Below are positions 8,147 to 16,344 of a DNA stretch of 64,000 nt, in pieces. The DNA is taken from NCBI RefSeq assembly GCF_965222285.1, contig NZ_OZ244942.1:2666001-2730000 (forward strand). The letters are read 5' to 3'. The position numbers and the translations under genes were made by a program. The stretch is from Tepidicaulis sp002389665 (lineage in GTDB: Bacteria > Pseudomonadota > Alphaproteobacteria > Parvibaculales > Parvibaculaceae). Below the pieces are notes generated by a model. That model searched no databases. It saw only the letters and a list, made by a program, of their open reading frames with translations, and was not told the origin of the DNA. Position 1 is the stretch's first letter, and each line of letters opens with the position of its first letter.

Positions 8147-10225
8147 ATGCGTTACGGAGTATGGGGGCGTCCTTTCACAATTTCGCAGGTTCTGGCCCTG
8201 CCTGCTCTTTTTCTTGCAGCAAGCGGCCCCGCCGCCGCCGAGGACCCAGCCCCGCTAAAGGGCGAGGTCGTCGTGACCAGCACAAGCACCGGCACCGCGC
8301 GCCTCACCCATCCGGGTAATGTCGCCAAGATCCCCGAACGGGAAATCGACTTCGTCAAAGCCGATCATTACAGCGAGCTTTTGAACCGCGCACCGGGCGT
8401 CTATATCCACCGCAATAACGGCCAGGAAAGCCTCGTCTCCATCCGCTCGCCCGTGCTGAGCGGCGGGGCGGGCGCCGGTTCCTTTCTTTATCTGGAAGAC
8501 GGCGTGCCCACCCGCGCGGCAGGCTTTGCCAATGTGAACGCGCTTTTTGAAAGCATCACCGAAACGGCAGGCGGCATCGAGATCATCCGCGGGCCGGGCA
8601 GCGCGCGCTATGGCTCCAACGCCGTGCACGGCCTCATCAACGTGCTCTCGCCGGAACCGGAAGCCGGTTTCTCCGGCGTCTCGGATGTCTGGGTCGGCCC
8701 GCACGGTCTTTTTCACAACACCAATACGGCAAGCGTGAGCTGGCAGGACGGGGAGGCGAGCCACGGCCTTCTCGGCAGCCTCGTCTTTGCCGAGGATGAC
8801 GGCTTCCGCGCCGCCTCCGGCTTCGGCCAGCAAAAGGCGCAGCTGCGCTATGATTATTCGAAAGGCGCGGACGACATCTTCTTCACGCTTTCAAGCCATA
8901 ACCTCAACCAGGAAACGGCAAGCTTCGTGCAAGGGCCCACCGCCTTTCGCGACGATGCCTTGCGCAAAGGCAATGCAAACCCGGAAGCTTTCCGCGATGC
9001 CTGGGCCGTGCGCGCCGCGCTGCACTGGACGCGCGAGCTGAACGAGAACTGGTCTTTCAACGTCACGCCTTATGCCCGCGAAAACCGTCTGCGCTTTGCG
9101 CTGCATTTTCTGCCCGGCGGGGCGATCGAGGAAAACGGCCATTGGAGCGTCGGCGTGCAGAACTCGCTCATCCATGAAACCGATGATGGCCACACGATCA
9201 TTCTGGGCGGCGATGTGGAATATACCGAAGGGTACCTGCGCGAAGATCAGGAAGGCCCGGCCGTCTTTTCTTTCGTGCAAGGCACCCATTACGATTATAC
9301 GGTCGATGCGACGGTGCTTGCGCCTTACCTCCACACGGTTTGGGCGCTGGGTGAGAGAACGGAACTCACCGCAGGCGTGCGCCTTGAACACACGATCTAT
9401 GAATATGACAACCGCACGGCAACGGGCGTGACGGGCCGCTTCCGCCGCGCCGCCGACCGGCGCGACACATTCACCGACGTCACCCCGAAGCTCGGCCTTG
9501 CGCATACCTTCTCGGATGAGATTACCGGCTTCGTCAATTGGAAGCGGGCGGCACGCGCGCCGCAGACAACCGACCTTTACCGTCTGCAGGCCAATCAGGT
9601 CGCAGGGGAAGTCGAATCGGAAAAGCTCGACAGTCTGGAAGTCGGTGCCCGCGGCACCTGGGGCACGCTCGAATATGAAGCCGCCGCCTACTACATGAAG
9701 AAAAAGAATTTCTTCTTCCGCGATTCAGACGGCTTCAACGTTACCGACGGGCGCACGAAACATTACGGCGTCGAACTCGATGTCTTTACCCCGCTCATTG
9801 CCGGGTTCGACTTCGGCGCCTCGGCGAGCTATGCCGTGCACGAATATGATTTCAACCGCACCGTTGCAACGAGCCCGCAAAGCAACAATATCCAGGAAGG
9901 CACGGATGTGGACGGCGCGCCGCGCACCTTGGCGAATGCAAGGCTCGGCTATGTCTTCTGGGACGGGCGCGCGCGCTCGGAACTGGAATGGGTGCATGTG
10001 GGCGATTACTACACCAACCCGGCGAATTCGGTACGCTATGCCGGCCACGACATTTTCAATTTCCGCATCGAAGCGGATGTGCGCGAGGACCTGTCGCTTT
10101 ATGCACGCGTTACCAATCTGGCGGACAAGCGTTATGCCGAACGGGCCGATTTCGGTTTCGGCAACGAGCGCTATTTCCCCGGCGAGGACCGCGCGTTGCA
10201 TGTGGGCGCTTCCGTGCGTTTCTGA
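8147..10225 (+). CDS. TonB-dependent outer-membrane receptor
   Basis: The 692-residue receptor has a signal peptide (cleavage after GPAAA), a plug domain (YSELLNRAPGVYI, GIEIIRGPGSARYGSNAVHG) and a long 22-strand barrel that ends with RALHVGASVRF, a terminal Phe suitable for BAM recognition. A purine-rich GGGAGGAGAG lies 8 bases before the ATG. No Fur-like box is evident upstream and no ABC transporter is adjacent. The ligand cannot be inferred; the family also imports cobalamin, carbohydrates and other metals. It is divergent from the RND operon and followed by cardiolipin synthase 42 bases later. Confidence 0.93.
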   Translation: MRYGVWGRPFTISQVLALPALFLAASGPAAAEDPAPLKGEVVVTSTSTGTARLTHPGNVAKIPEREIDFVKADHYSELLNRAPGVYIHRNNGQESLVSIRSPVLSGGAGAGSFLYLEDGVPTRAAGFANVNALFESITETAGGIEIIRGPGSARYGSNAVHGLINVLSPEPEAGFSGVSDVWVGPHGLFHNTNTASVSWQDGEASHGLLGSLVFAEDDGFRAASGFGQQKAQLRYDYSKGADDIFFTLSSHNLNQETASFVQGPTAFRDDALRKGNANPEAFRDAWAVRAALHWTRELNENWSFNVTPYARENRLRFALHFLPGGAIEENGHWSVGVQNSLIHETDDGHTIILGGDVEYTEGYLREDQEGPAVFSFVQGTHYDYTVDATVLAPYLHTVWALGERTELTAGVRLEHTIYEYDNRTATGVTGRFRRAADRRDTFTDVTPKLGLAHTFSDEITGFVNWKRAARAPQTTDLYRLQANQVAGEVESEKLDSLEVGARGTWGTLEYEAAAYYMKKKNFFFRDSDGFNVTDGRTKHYGVELDVFTPLIAGFDFGASASYAVHEYDFNRTVATSPQSNNIQEGTDVDGAPRTLANARLGYVFWDGRARSELEWVHVGDYYTNPANSVRYAGHDIFNFRIEADVREDLSLYARVTNLADKRYAERADFGFGNERYFPGEDRALHVGASVRF

Positions 10226-10267
10226 TCCCGGCATCTTTACTGCCGCCGCACAACAAGGGAGGCCGGC

Positions 10268-11707
10268 CTGACAACGGAACTCTGGCCTCTCCTGATCGGC
10301 CTTGTGAGCCTCGGTGCGCAGCTCGGGGCGGCGGGTCATGCGCTTTTGACCAAGCGCGATGCGCGCGCCGCCACGGGCTGGATCGGCCTTATCCTGCTCG
10401 TGCCGCTTCTCGGCTGGATCATCTATTTTCTGTTCGGCATCAACCGCATTCAGCGCCGCGCCGAAACCTTGCGCTCCGGCGGCCATGTGACGGGCGAGCT
10501 GAGCGGGCCGACGGGCGCCGAGCTTTCCCATATGGCGGGCACCGATCACGGGCTGCGCCAGCTTGAACGGCTGATGGAGCTCGGCGGCGCCGTCTCGCAA
10601 ATGCCCTACAGTCCGGGCAATCATCTCACCTTGCTCATAAACGGCGATGAAGCCTATCCCGCAATGCTCGAGGCGATTGCCCGCGCCCGCCATTCCATCG
10701 CGCTATCGACCTATATTTTCAATCATGACAAGGCGGGCAAAGCCTTCATCCAAGCGCTGCGGGAAGCCAAAGCGCGCGGCGTCAAAGTCCGCGTTCTTAT
10801 CGACGGGGTCGGCTCACACTATTCTTTTCCCTCGGCGGTTTATTATCTGCACGAAGCGGGCATTCCCTGCGAGCGCTTCCTGCACTCCTTTCTGCCCTGG
10901 CAGATGCCCTATCTGAATATGCGCAATCACCAGAAGATCCTGGTGATCGACGGGACGGAAGGCTTTACCGGCTCGATGAATATCGCCGAGGGCAACCTGA
11001 CCGCGCAGGAGCCGGCCCATCCCATTCTCGACCGGCATTTCAAGGTGGACGGGCCGGTGGTCGGCCAGCTCATGCGTACCTTCGCCCATGAATGGCGTTT
11101 CGTGACAGGAGAAATTCTGACCGGCCCGCTCTGGTTCCCGCCGCTCGAGCGCAAGGGCGATCTCATCGTGCGCGGCCTGCCATCGGGCCCCGATCTGCCG
11201 CGCAATCCCTTGCGCTGGATGCTGCTCGGCGCCATTGCCCAGGCGCAGGAAAGCATCCGCATCGTCACGCCTTACTTCCTGCCCGATTCCACTTTGCGCG
11301 CCGCTTTGTCCGTTGCGGCCATGCGCGGGGTGAAAGTCGATATCGTGCTGCCCGCCAACAACAACCTCTTCTATATGAAATGGGCCATGCTGCCGCAATT
11401 CGAGGAATTGCTCGAAACCGGCTGCCGCATCTATGAAACGGAAGGTCCCTTCGACCACACCAAGCTCACCGCAATCGATGGATTATGGAGCTTTCTCGGC
11501 TCGGCGAACTGGGACGCGCGCTCGCTCAGGCTCAATTTCGAATTCAATCTGGAAGCTTTCGGGCGCAGCCTTGCCGAAGATATCGACCGGGAAATCGGCG
11601 CCCGCATCGCAAGGGCCCGCCCGCTTACCATAAGCGCCTTGCAAGAGCGCCCCGTCGCGCTCAAGGTAAGGGACAATATCGCGCGGCTCTTCTCGCCATA
11701 TCTTTGA
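10268..11707 (+). CDS. cls: Cardiolipin synthase (phospholipase D superfamily)
   Basis: Two HKD motifs are present, HQKILVIDG and HTKLTAIDG, each followed by the Gly-Ser-x-Asn element (GSMNIAEGN, GSANWDARS). N-terminal membrane helices (WIGLILLVPLLGWIIYFLFG) complete a ClsA-like synthase that condenses two phosphatidylglycerols into cardiolipin. The conventional start would be the GTG at 10304, but it has no ribosome-binding site and would cut the first TM helix. AAGGGAGG at 10255-10262 sits five bases before a CTG at 10268. That start would give LTTELWPLLIGLVSLG, closely resembling the N-terminus of known ClsA proteins. I therefore extended the gene to a probable non-canonical start; this part is inference. 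Confidence 0.92.
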   Translation: MTTELWPLLIGLVSLGAQLGAAGHALLTKRDARAATGWIGLILLVPLLGWIIYFLFGINRIQRRAETLRSGGHVTGELSGPTGAELSHMAGTDHGLRQLERLMELGGAVSQMPYSPGNHLTLLINGDEAYPAMLEAIARARHSIALSTYIFNHDKAGKAFIQALREAKARGVKVRVLIDGVGSHYSFPSAVYYLHEAGIPCERFLHSFLPWQMPYLNMRNHQKILVIDGTEGFTGSMNIAEGNLTAQEPAHPILDRHFKVDGPVVGQLMRTFAHEWRFVTGEILTGPLWFPPLERKGDLIVRGLPSGPDLPRNPLRWMLLGAIAQAQESIRIVTPYFLPDSTLRAALSVAAMRGVKVDIVLPANNNLFYMKWAMLPQFEELLETGCRIYETEGPFDHTKLTAIDGLWSFLGSANWDARSLRLNFEFNLEAFGRSLAEDIDREIGARIARARPLTISALQERPVALKVRDNIARLFSPYL

Positions 11708-11733
11708 AGCGCGCGCCGAACCGGGGACCCACC

Positions 11734-12237
11734 ATGCGCAAGACATTCGGGATATGCACCGCCGCAGCCTGCCTGCCGCTTCTGCTTGCCGCCTGCGCGG
11801 GAAACCCCGAGCCTGCCCCCGAAATCACGCGGCCGGAAACGAAGCCGCTCATCGATAGCGGCATCGATGATGGCGGCACCGGCATTGTCGGGCCTGCGGC
11901 CGGTATTCTTCTCGGCTCGACGATCGGCTCGGGCGGCGGCACGAAAGCGGCGGTCATCGCGGGCGCGCTGGTCGGCTATTCACTGAGCGGCTCAGACGGT
12001 CCCGCCATTCAAGGCTCCATGAAAACACCCTACCGCAATGCCATGCGCGAGCTTATGGACGTACCCATCGGCACGCGCGTCACCTGGCAGGCACCGGGTG
12101 AAAAGGCGCGCGGCACGCTTTGGGTCACCGAAGACTTTACCGACGAAGAAGGCCGCCGCTGCCGGCGCTTCCAGGAAGAGCGTCAGGTGCGCGGACGCAA
12201 GGGGCATTTGTCGGGCATCGCCTGCCCCGCCGGATAA
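11734..12237 (+). CDS. Glycine-zipper lipoprotein, 17-kDa surface antigen-like
   Basis: The 167-residue protein has a lipobox (PLLLAACAGN, Cys near residue 21). A Gly-rich segment (GPAAGILLGSTIGSGGG followed by AAVIAGALVGYSLSG) resembles glycine-zipper proteins of the Rickettsia 17-kDa antigen type. The C-terminal domain (VTWQAPGEKARGTLWVTED, CRRFQEER) resembles the surface-antigen domain that ends many such lipoproteins. It is likely anchored in the outer membrane; its exact role is unknown. It lies 26 bases after cardiolipin synthase and may be co-transcribed with it. The start at 11734 is chosen because the lipoprotein signal begins there; a longer open frame upstream overlaps cls and is spurious. 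Confidence 0.8.
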   Translation: MRKTFGICTAAACLPLLLAACAGNPEPAPEITRPETKPLIDSGIDDGGTGIVGPAAGILLGSTIGSGGGTKAAVIAGALVGYSLSGSDGPAIQGSMKTPYRNAMRELMDVPIGTRVTWQAPGEKARGTLWVTEDFTDEEGRRCRRFQEERQVRGRKGHLSGIACPAG

Positions 12238-12403
12238 GCCTCCCGCACGCACCGCGCCTTACTGCCATAGAGCATAAAAACCGGTACCGGATTTTGCGGC
12301 GTAATCCCTCACACCCTTGTGAGAGGTTCATCAACGCGCGTTAACACCCCAAACTCTAGATTTCAACCTCATGTGACGCAACGGAAACGCCGCGCGACTG
12401 AGG

Positions 12404-12769
12404 ATGAAAGCCGTGCTGAAAAACAAACTCATCTCGCTTATGCCTGCCGGGCTGATTGCCGCCGCCATCGGCGTGCTCGGGATGCTGCATATTCAGCCGC
12501 AGCCGGGTGAAGACACGATCGGTCTTGTCTTTGCGCCAGGCACAAGCTTTGCCGAAGCCGCCTATTACGTCACAAATGCCGGTGGCGCGGTTCTCAGCCC
12601 CGGCATTTCGGGCAATGTCGTCATCGCCCGCCTGCCCGCCGGAGCAGCAACGCTCTCGCAGAACACCCCCTTTCTCTTTTCCTTCACACCGCGCGGAACC
12701 GGAACCTGCTTCACCCCGCGTGACCTTGCAGTGCCGTCCCTGCCCGCATCCGCCCAAAGGAGCCTTTAG
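12404..12769 (+). CDS. Small exported or membrane-anchored protein of unknown function, first copy
   Basis: I do not recognise a family. The 121-residue product has one N-terminal hydrophobic segment (LMPAGLIAAAIGVLGML) and a compact domain: GLVFAPGTSFAEAA, NAGGAVL, VVIARLPAG, then GTCFTPRD with the only cysteine. A second copy (14396-14785) shares this pattern, including FAPGT-FAEAA and GTCFT, and each copy precedes a paralogous chemoreceptor gene. The stop codon abuts the receptor ATG (TAG at 12767-12769, ATG at 12770). GAGG lies directly against the ATG at 12404, while it is well spaced for the GTG at 12413, so translation may start there. Coupling suggests a periplasmic partner of the receptor; that is inference. 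Confidence 0.72.
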   Translation: MKAVLKNKLISLMPAGLIAAAIGVLGMLHIQPQPGEDTIGLVFAPGTSFAEAAYYVTNAGGAVLSPGISGNVVIARLPAGAATLSQNTPFLFSFTPRGTGTCFTPRDLAVPSLPASAQRSL

Positions 12770-14227
12770 ATGAATACCGTCCGCATGCAGCGCCGCGCCA
12801 TGTCCTGGCTTGTTGCGTATCTTTGGCTGCACGTTCCCGTCATCCCAGTTCTGGGGGTAATCAATAACAGGGAATATTTAGGGGCAACGGCGCTTGCCGT
12901 CCTGCTGACGGGCCTGACCACTGCGCTTTGGCGCTTGCAGCCGGACAGCACGCTGACGCGGCAAACCGGCTCCATCACTTTCATGATGATGATCTGCCTC
13001 TTCATCTATGAACTGGCGGGCCATCCCTATCAGTTCGATGTGCATCTCTATTTCATGGCGGGCCTTGCCATGCTCGTGACGCTGATGGACGGGCGCGCCA
13101 TGCTGGCTGCCGCCGCCACCGTGCTCGCCCATCACATCATCCTCAACATGGCCCTGCCCTTCGCGCTCTGGCCGGGTGATACCGCCTATCTGCGCCTCAC
13201 CGTTCATGCGGGCGTCGTGGTGCTGGAAACGGCCGTTCTTTACTACTGCTGCAACCAGCTCGTCGCCGCCTTCAGCGAATCCGAAGGCGCGCTCGACCGG
13301 GCGCGGGAGGAACTAAGCGCGGCGCAGCGCCAGGCGGACGAGGAGCGCCTTGCCGCCGAAGAACGCAACCGGCTGGCCCGCGAGAATGCCAACCGCGCCC
13401 TTGCCGAAGCGTTCGAAGGCAAAGTGGGCCAGGTCGTGAAAACCGTTTCCCAGCATGTGGCCACGATGCGCGATGTCGCCCGGGAGATGGACGAGAACGC
13501 CGCATCGTCCCTGGAGCAGGTGGAAATGGCAACGGACGGGGCGAGCGAGGCCTCGGAGAATGTGGAAACCATTGCCGGCTCCGCCGAACAAATGGCCGAC
13601 GCCATCCGGGAAAGCGCGGAGCGGATTTCCGAAACCGCCTCGCTGGCAACCGCCGCGGCACAGGAAGTCGATATGACCGACAGCCGTGTGCAGACCCTTG
13701 CCCAGACCGCAAACAAGATCGGCGAGATCATCGACCTCATCAACGATATCGCCGAACAGACGAACCTGCTTGCCCTCAATGCCACGATCGAGGCAGCGCG
13801 GGCGGGCGATGCCGGGCGCGGCTTTGCCGTCGTCGCCTCCGAGGTCAAGGATCTGGCGACCCAGACCGCCAAGGCGACGGAAGAAATCACCGCTCAGATC
13901 AAATCCATTCAAGGGGCAACCGACGACACGGTGCATTCCATCGCAACGATCCGCGAGCGCATCGGCGTCATCAACGAGATTTCAGTCTCCGTTTCCGCCG
14001 CCGTGGAAGAACAGAGCCTGGCCACCCAGGAAATCACCCGCGGCACGAAAAGCGCCGCCAGCAGCACCCAGCGCGTCTCCGGCACCATGCGGCAGGTGCG
14101 CCAATCCGCCGAAGCGACGGGCGAGGCCGCCAAGGCCGTCGGCTCCGCCGTCTTCAGTCTCGACAAGGAGGTCGTCTTCCTGGAGGAGGAAGTGCAAAGC
14201 TTCCTGACACAAATCAAAGCAGGATAA
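12770..14227 (+). CDS. Methyl-accepting chemotaxis protein with multi-pass membrane sensor domain, first copy
   Basis: The 485-residue protein has about six predicted TM segments in the first 180 residues and no Cache, PAS or four-helix periplasmic domain. The signalling domain follows, with the hairpin tip IAEQTNLLALNATIEAARAG (about residues 325-345). The membrane sensor has recurring histidines (GHPYQFDVHLYFMAG, AHHIILN, VHAGVVVLE) that are conserved in the second copy, so a metal or heme ligand inside the membrane is conceivable but unproven. The gene is coupled to the small protein upstream and followed by a strong terminator. Its ligand is unknown; no che genes are in the window. Confidence 0.92.
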   Translation: MNTVRMQRRAMSWLVAYLWLHVPVIPVLGVINNREYLGATALAVLLTGLTTALWRLQPDSTLTRQTGSITFMMMICLFIYELAGHPYQFDVHLYFMAGLAMLVTLMDGRAMLAAAATVLAHHIILNMALPFALWPGDTAYLRLTVHAGVVVLETAVLYYCCNQLVAAFSESEGALDRAREELSAAQRQADEERLAAEERNRLARENANRALAEAFEGKVGQVVKTVSQHVATMRDVAREMDENAASSLEQVEMATDGASEASENVETIAGSAEQMADAIRESAERISETASLATAAAQEVDMTDSRVQTLAQTANKIGEIIDLINDIAEQTNLLALNATIEAARAGDAGRGFAVVASEVKDLATQTAKATEEITAQIKSIQGATDDTVHSIATIRERIGVINEISVSVSAAVEEQSLATQEITRGTKSAASSTQRVSGTMRQVRQSAEATGEAAKAVGSAVFSLDKEVVFLEEEVQSFLTQIKAG

Positions 14228-14260
14228 AAAATCCTGAAACACTCCGTTCACGGTCCTTTA

Positions 14261-14291
14261 AAAGCCCGGCTTTCTGCCGGGCTTTCTTTTT
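14261..14291 (+). terminator. Rho-independent terminator after the first chemoreceptor
   Basis: AAAGCCCGGC (14261-14270) pairs perfectly with GCCGGGCTTT (14276-14285) around a five-base loop, followed by CTTTTTG. It separates the two duplicated gene pairs, so the second pair must have its own promoter in 14292-14395. Confidence 0.9.
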
Positions 14292-14395
14292 GCCGATTTG
14301 CCGCAGGCCGGTCTCAGGAATTTTTAATGGTTTCCCTCATAAGTTGGAGATCAACCGGATACACGGAAAACTATTGATTTCACCAAAGGCCCGAG

Positions 14396-14785
14396 ATGAG
14401 CGGCACCGCGCATAAGGAAAAGGAACGGCTGGCCTGGCTGCCCATGCTGCTGATTGCAGGATCGGCGGGGGTGCTTTCTGTGCTCTATGCGGCACCCCAG
14501 CGCGATGCCGAAACGCTTGGTCTCTTCTTTGCGCCGGGCACCGGCTTTGCCGAAGCGGCCGCCTTCGTGGCGGAAGCAGGCGGCGGCGTGCTGCAGCCGG
14601 GCCAGATGGACAATATCGTGATTGCCCGGTTTGCCGCGCCTGCCGAGGCGAGCCGGAAACTCGCGCAGACGCCGCTTTGGTTCACCTTCACCGCCCAAGC
14701 CTCGGGCACTTGTTTCACTTCTTCACGGTCGGCCGCTCAAACGCAGCCTTCAGCGCTGCTTGCAACACCCGGAGCTGTCTTATGA
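14396..14785 (+). CDS. Small exported or membrane-anchored protein of unknown function, second copy
   Basis: This 129-residue paralog of the product at 12404-12769 has a charged N-terminus (HKEKER) and one hydrophobic helix (LPMLLIAGSAGVLSVLYA). The same small domain follows: GLFFAPGTGFAEAAAFV, GGGVL, NIVIARFAA and GTCFTSS with the single shared cysteine. The identity is clear but far from complete, so the duplication is not recent. Its stop overlaps the next ATG (ATGA at 14782-14785), a typical translational coupling to the chemoreceptor. No known domain is recognised; the N-terminal helix could be either a signal peptide or an anchor. Confidence 0.72.
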   Translation: MSGTAHKEKERLAWLPMLLIAGSAGVLSVLYAAPQRDAETLGLFFAPGTGFAEAAAFVAEAGGGVLQPGQMDNIVIARFAAPAEASRKLAQTPLWFTFTAQASGTCFTSSRSAAQTQPSALLATPGAVL

Positions 14786-16239
14786 CGAATACCGCGCGCC
14801 TTCGCCAAAATGCCTTGAAATGGTTCGTGCCGTTTCTTTGGGCGCATGTTCCCTTCATCGCGCTTCTGGGCGCCGTCAACGAGACGCCCTTTATCGCCTC
14901 GACGGTAGCAGCCGCAGCGCTTGCCGGCGCGACGACCTTTCTCTGGCGCACGCAGCCCGATAGCGGCGTAACCCGCCAGACCGCTGCCGTCACCTTCATG
15001 GTGATGATCAGCCTCTGCGTCTATCAGCTGATGGGGCATCCCTATCAGCTCGACATGCACCTTTATTTCATGGCCGGTCTCGCCATGCTTGTGCCGCTAG
15101 TCGATTGGCGCGCCATTCTGGCTGCCGCCGCCACCGTGGCCGTGCATCACCTGGTGCTTAACCTCTTCCTGCCCGCCGCGCTCTGGCCGGGGGATGCCGC
15201 CTATGTACGCCTCGTGATTCATGCTGGTGTCGTGGTGCTGGAATCGGCGGCCCTGGTCTATTACTGCCACCAGCTCGTCGCCGCCTTCGAGGAAGCCGAC
15301 GGGGCCCTCGCCAAAGCTCACGATGCGCTGGAAGAAACCGAAAAAATGGCCAAGGAACGCGCCGAAGCCGACGAACGCGCCTCGCGCGCGCGGCATGAAG
15401 AGCGCAGCTCCCTTGCCGAAATGTTCGAAAAGAAAGTCGGCGGCGTCGTCTCTCTCGTTGCCGAACATGCGCAGAAGATGCGCAGCGCCGGCGAGCGGAT
15501 GCGCCAACACACATCGCAGTCGCGCGCGCAGGTCGAGGAAGTCACCGGCAATGCCTCGGAAGCCTCGCATAATGTGGAAGTGATCGCCGCCTCGGCAGAA
15601 GAAATGTCGAGCTCGATCCGCGAGATTTCCCAGCGTGTGGCCGAAACCGCCTCCATCGCCTCTGCCGCTGCAAAGGAAGTGGACGATACGGACGGGCGCG
15701 TCCAGGCACTCTCCAACACTGCCAACAAGATCGGCGAGATCATCGGTCTCATCAACGACATCGCCGAACAGACGAACCTGCTCGCGCTGAACGCCACGAT
15801 CGAGGCGGCACGCGCGGGCGAGGCGGGCAAAGGCTTTGCCGTTGTGGCAGCCGAAGTCAAAGATCTCGCCACGCAAACGGCGAAAGCCACCGAGGAAATC
15901 ACCGGCCAGATCAAATCGATCCAGTCGGCAACCGACGAGACGGTGCAGTCGATTTCCACGATCCGCGAGCGCATCAGCGTCATGAACGAGGTGAGCTCCT
16001 CCGTTTCCGCCGCCGTCGAGCAGCAGGCGCATGCAACGCAGGAAATTACGCGCTCGACGCAAAGCGCTTCGCAAAGCACGCAGGCCGTGTCCCGGACCAT
16101 GGCGGATGTCAGCCGCGCGGCCGAGGAAACCGGCGAGGCGGCCCAGGAAGTCGGCGCCTCCGTCAGCGATCTGCATAGCCAGATCGAAATGCTGGAAAGT
16201 GAAGTGGAAAGCTTCGTCGCCCAGATCCGGGCAGGCTGA
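14782..16239 (+). CDS. Methyl-accepting chemotaxis protein with multi-pass membrane sensor domain, second copy
   Basis: The 485-residue paralog has the same length and domain order as the protein at 12770-14227. A multi-helix membrane sensor contains GHPYQLDMHLYFMAG, VHHLVLN and IHAGVVVLE. A coiled-coil linker (about residues 180-215) and the signalling domain follow, with IAEQTNLLALNATIEAARAG at the tip. The start at 14782 is set by homology to copy one and by the four-base overlap with the preceding small gene; a longer frame from 14677 is a shadow. Most divergence lies in the linker, while the sensor histidines are kept, suggesting both copies detect similar stimuli. Confidence 0.92.
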   Translation: MTNTARLRQNALKWFVPFLWAHVPFIALLGAVNETPFIASTVAAAALAGATTFLWRTQPDSGVTRQTAAVTFMVMISLCVYQLMGHPYQLDMHLYFMAGLAMLVPLVDWRAILAAAATVAVHHLVLNLFLPAALWPGDAAYVRLVIHAGVVVLESAALVYYCHQLVAAFEEADGALAKAHDALEETEKMAKERAEADERASRARHEERSSLAEMFEKKVGGVVSLVAEHAQKMRSAGERMRQHTSQSRAQVEEVTGNASEASHNVEVIAASAEEMSSSIREISQRVAETASIASAAAKEVDDTDGRVQALSNTANKIGEIIGLINDIAEQTNLLALNATIEAARAGEAGKGFAVVAAEVKDLATQTAKATEEITGQIKSIQSATDETVQSISTIRERISVMNEVSSSVSAAVEQQAHATQEITRSTQSASQSTQAVSRTMADVSRAAEETGEAAQEVGASVSDLHSQIEMLESEVESFVAQIRAG

Positions 16240-16288
16240 GCATCAAAATACCCCTCTATGGGGCGGGGCCCTTAAAATGGGCGGGGCT

Positions 16289-16327
16289 AAGAAGGCGCGG
16301 CGGTTCATCCCCCGCGCCTTCTTTATT
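16289..16327. terminator. Hairpin terminator between convergent chemoreceptor and dehydrogenase genes
   Basis: AAGAAGGCGCGG (16289-16300) pairs with CCGCGCCTTCTT (16312-16323) around an 11-base loop, followed by TATT. On the opposite strand the stem is followed by AGCCCC, so it acts mainly for the plus-strand gene ending at 16239. Confidence 0.75.
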
Positions 16328-16344
16328 GCGCCCTATGGCCCGGC

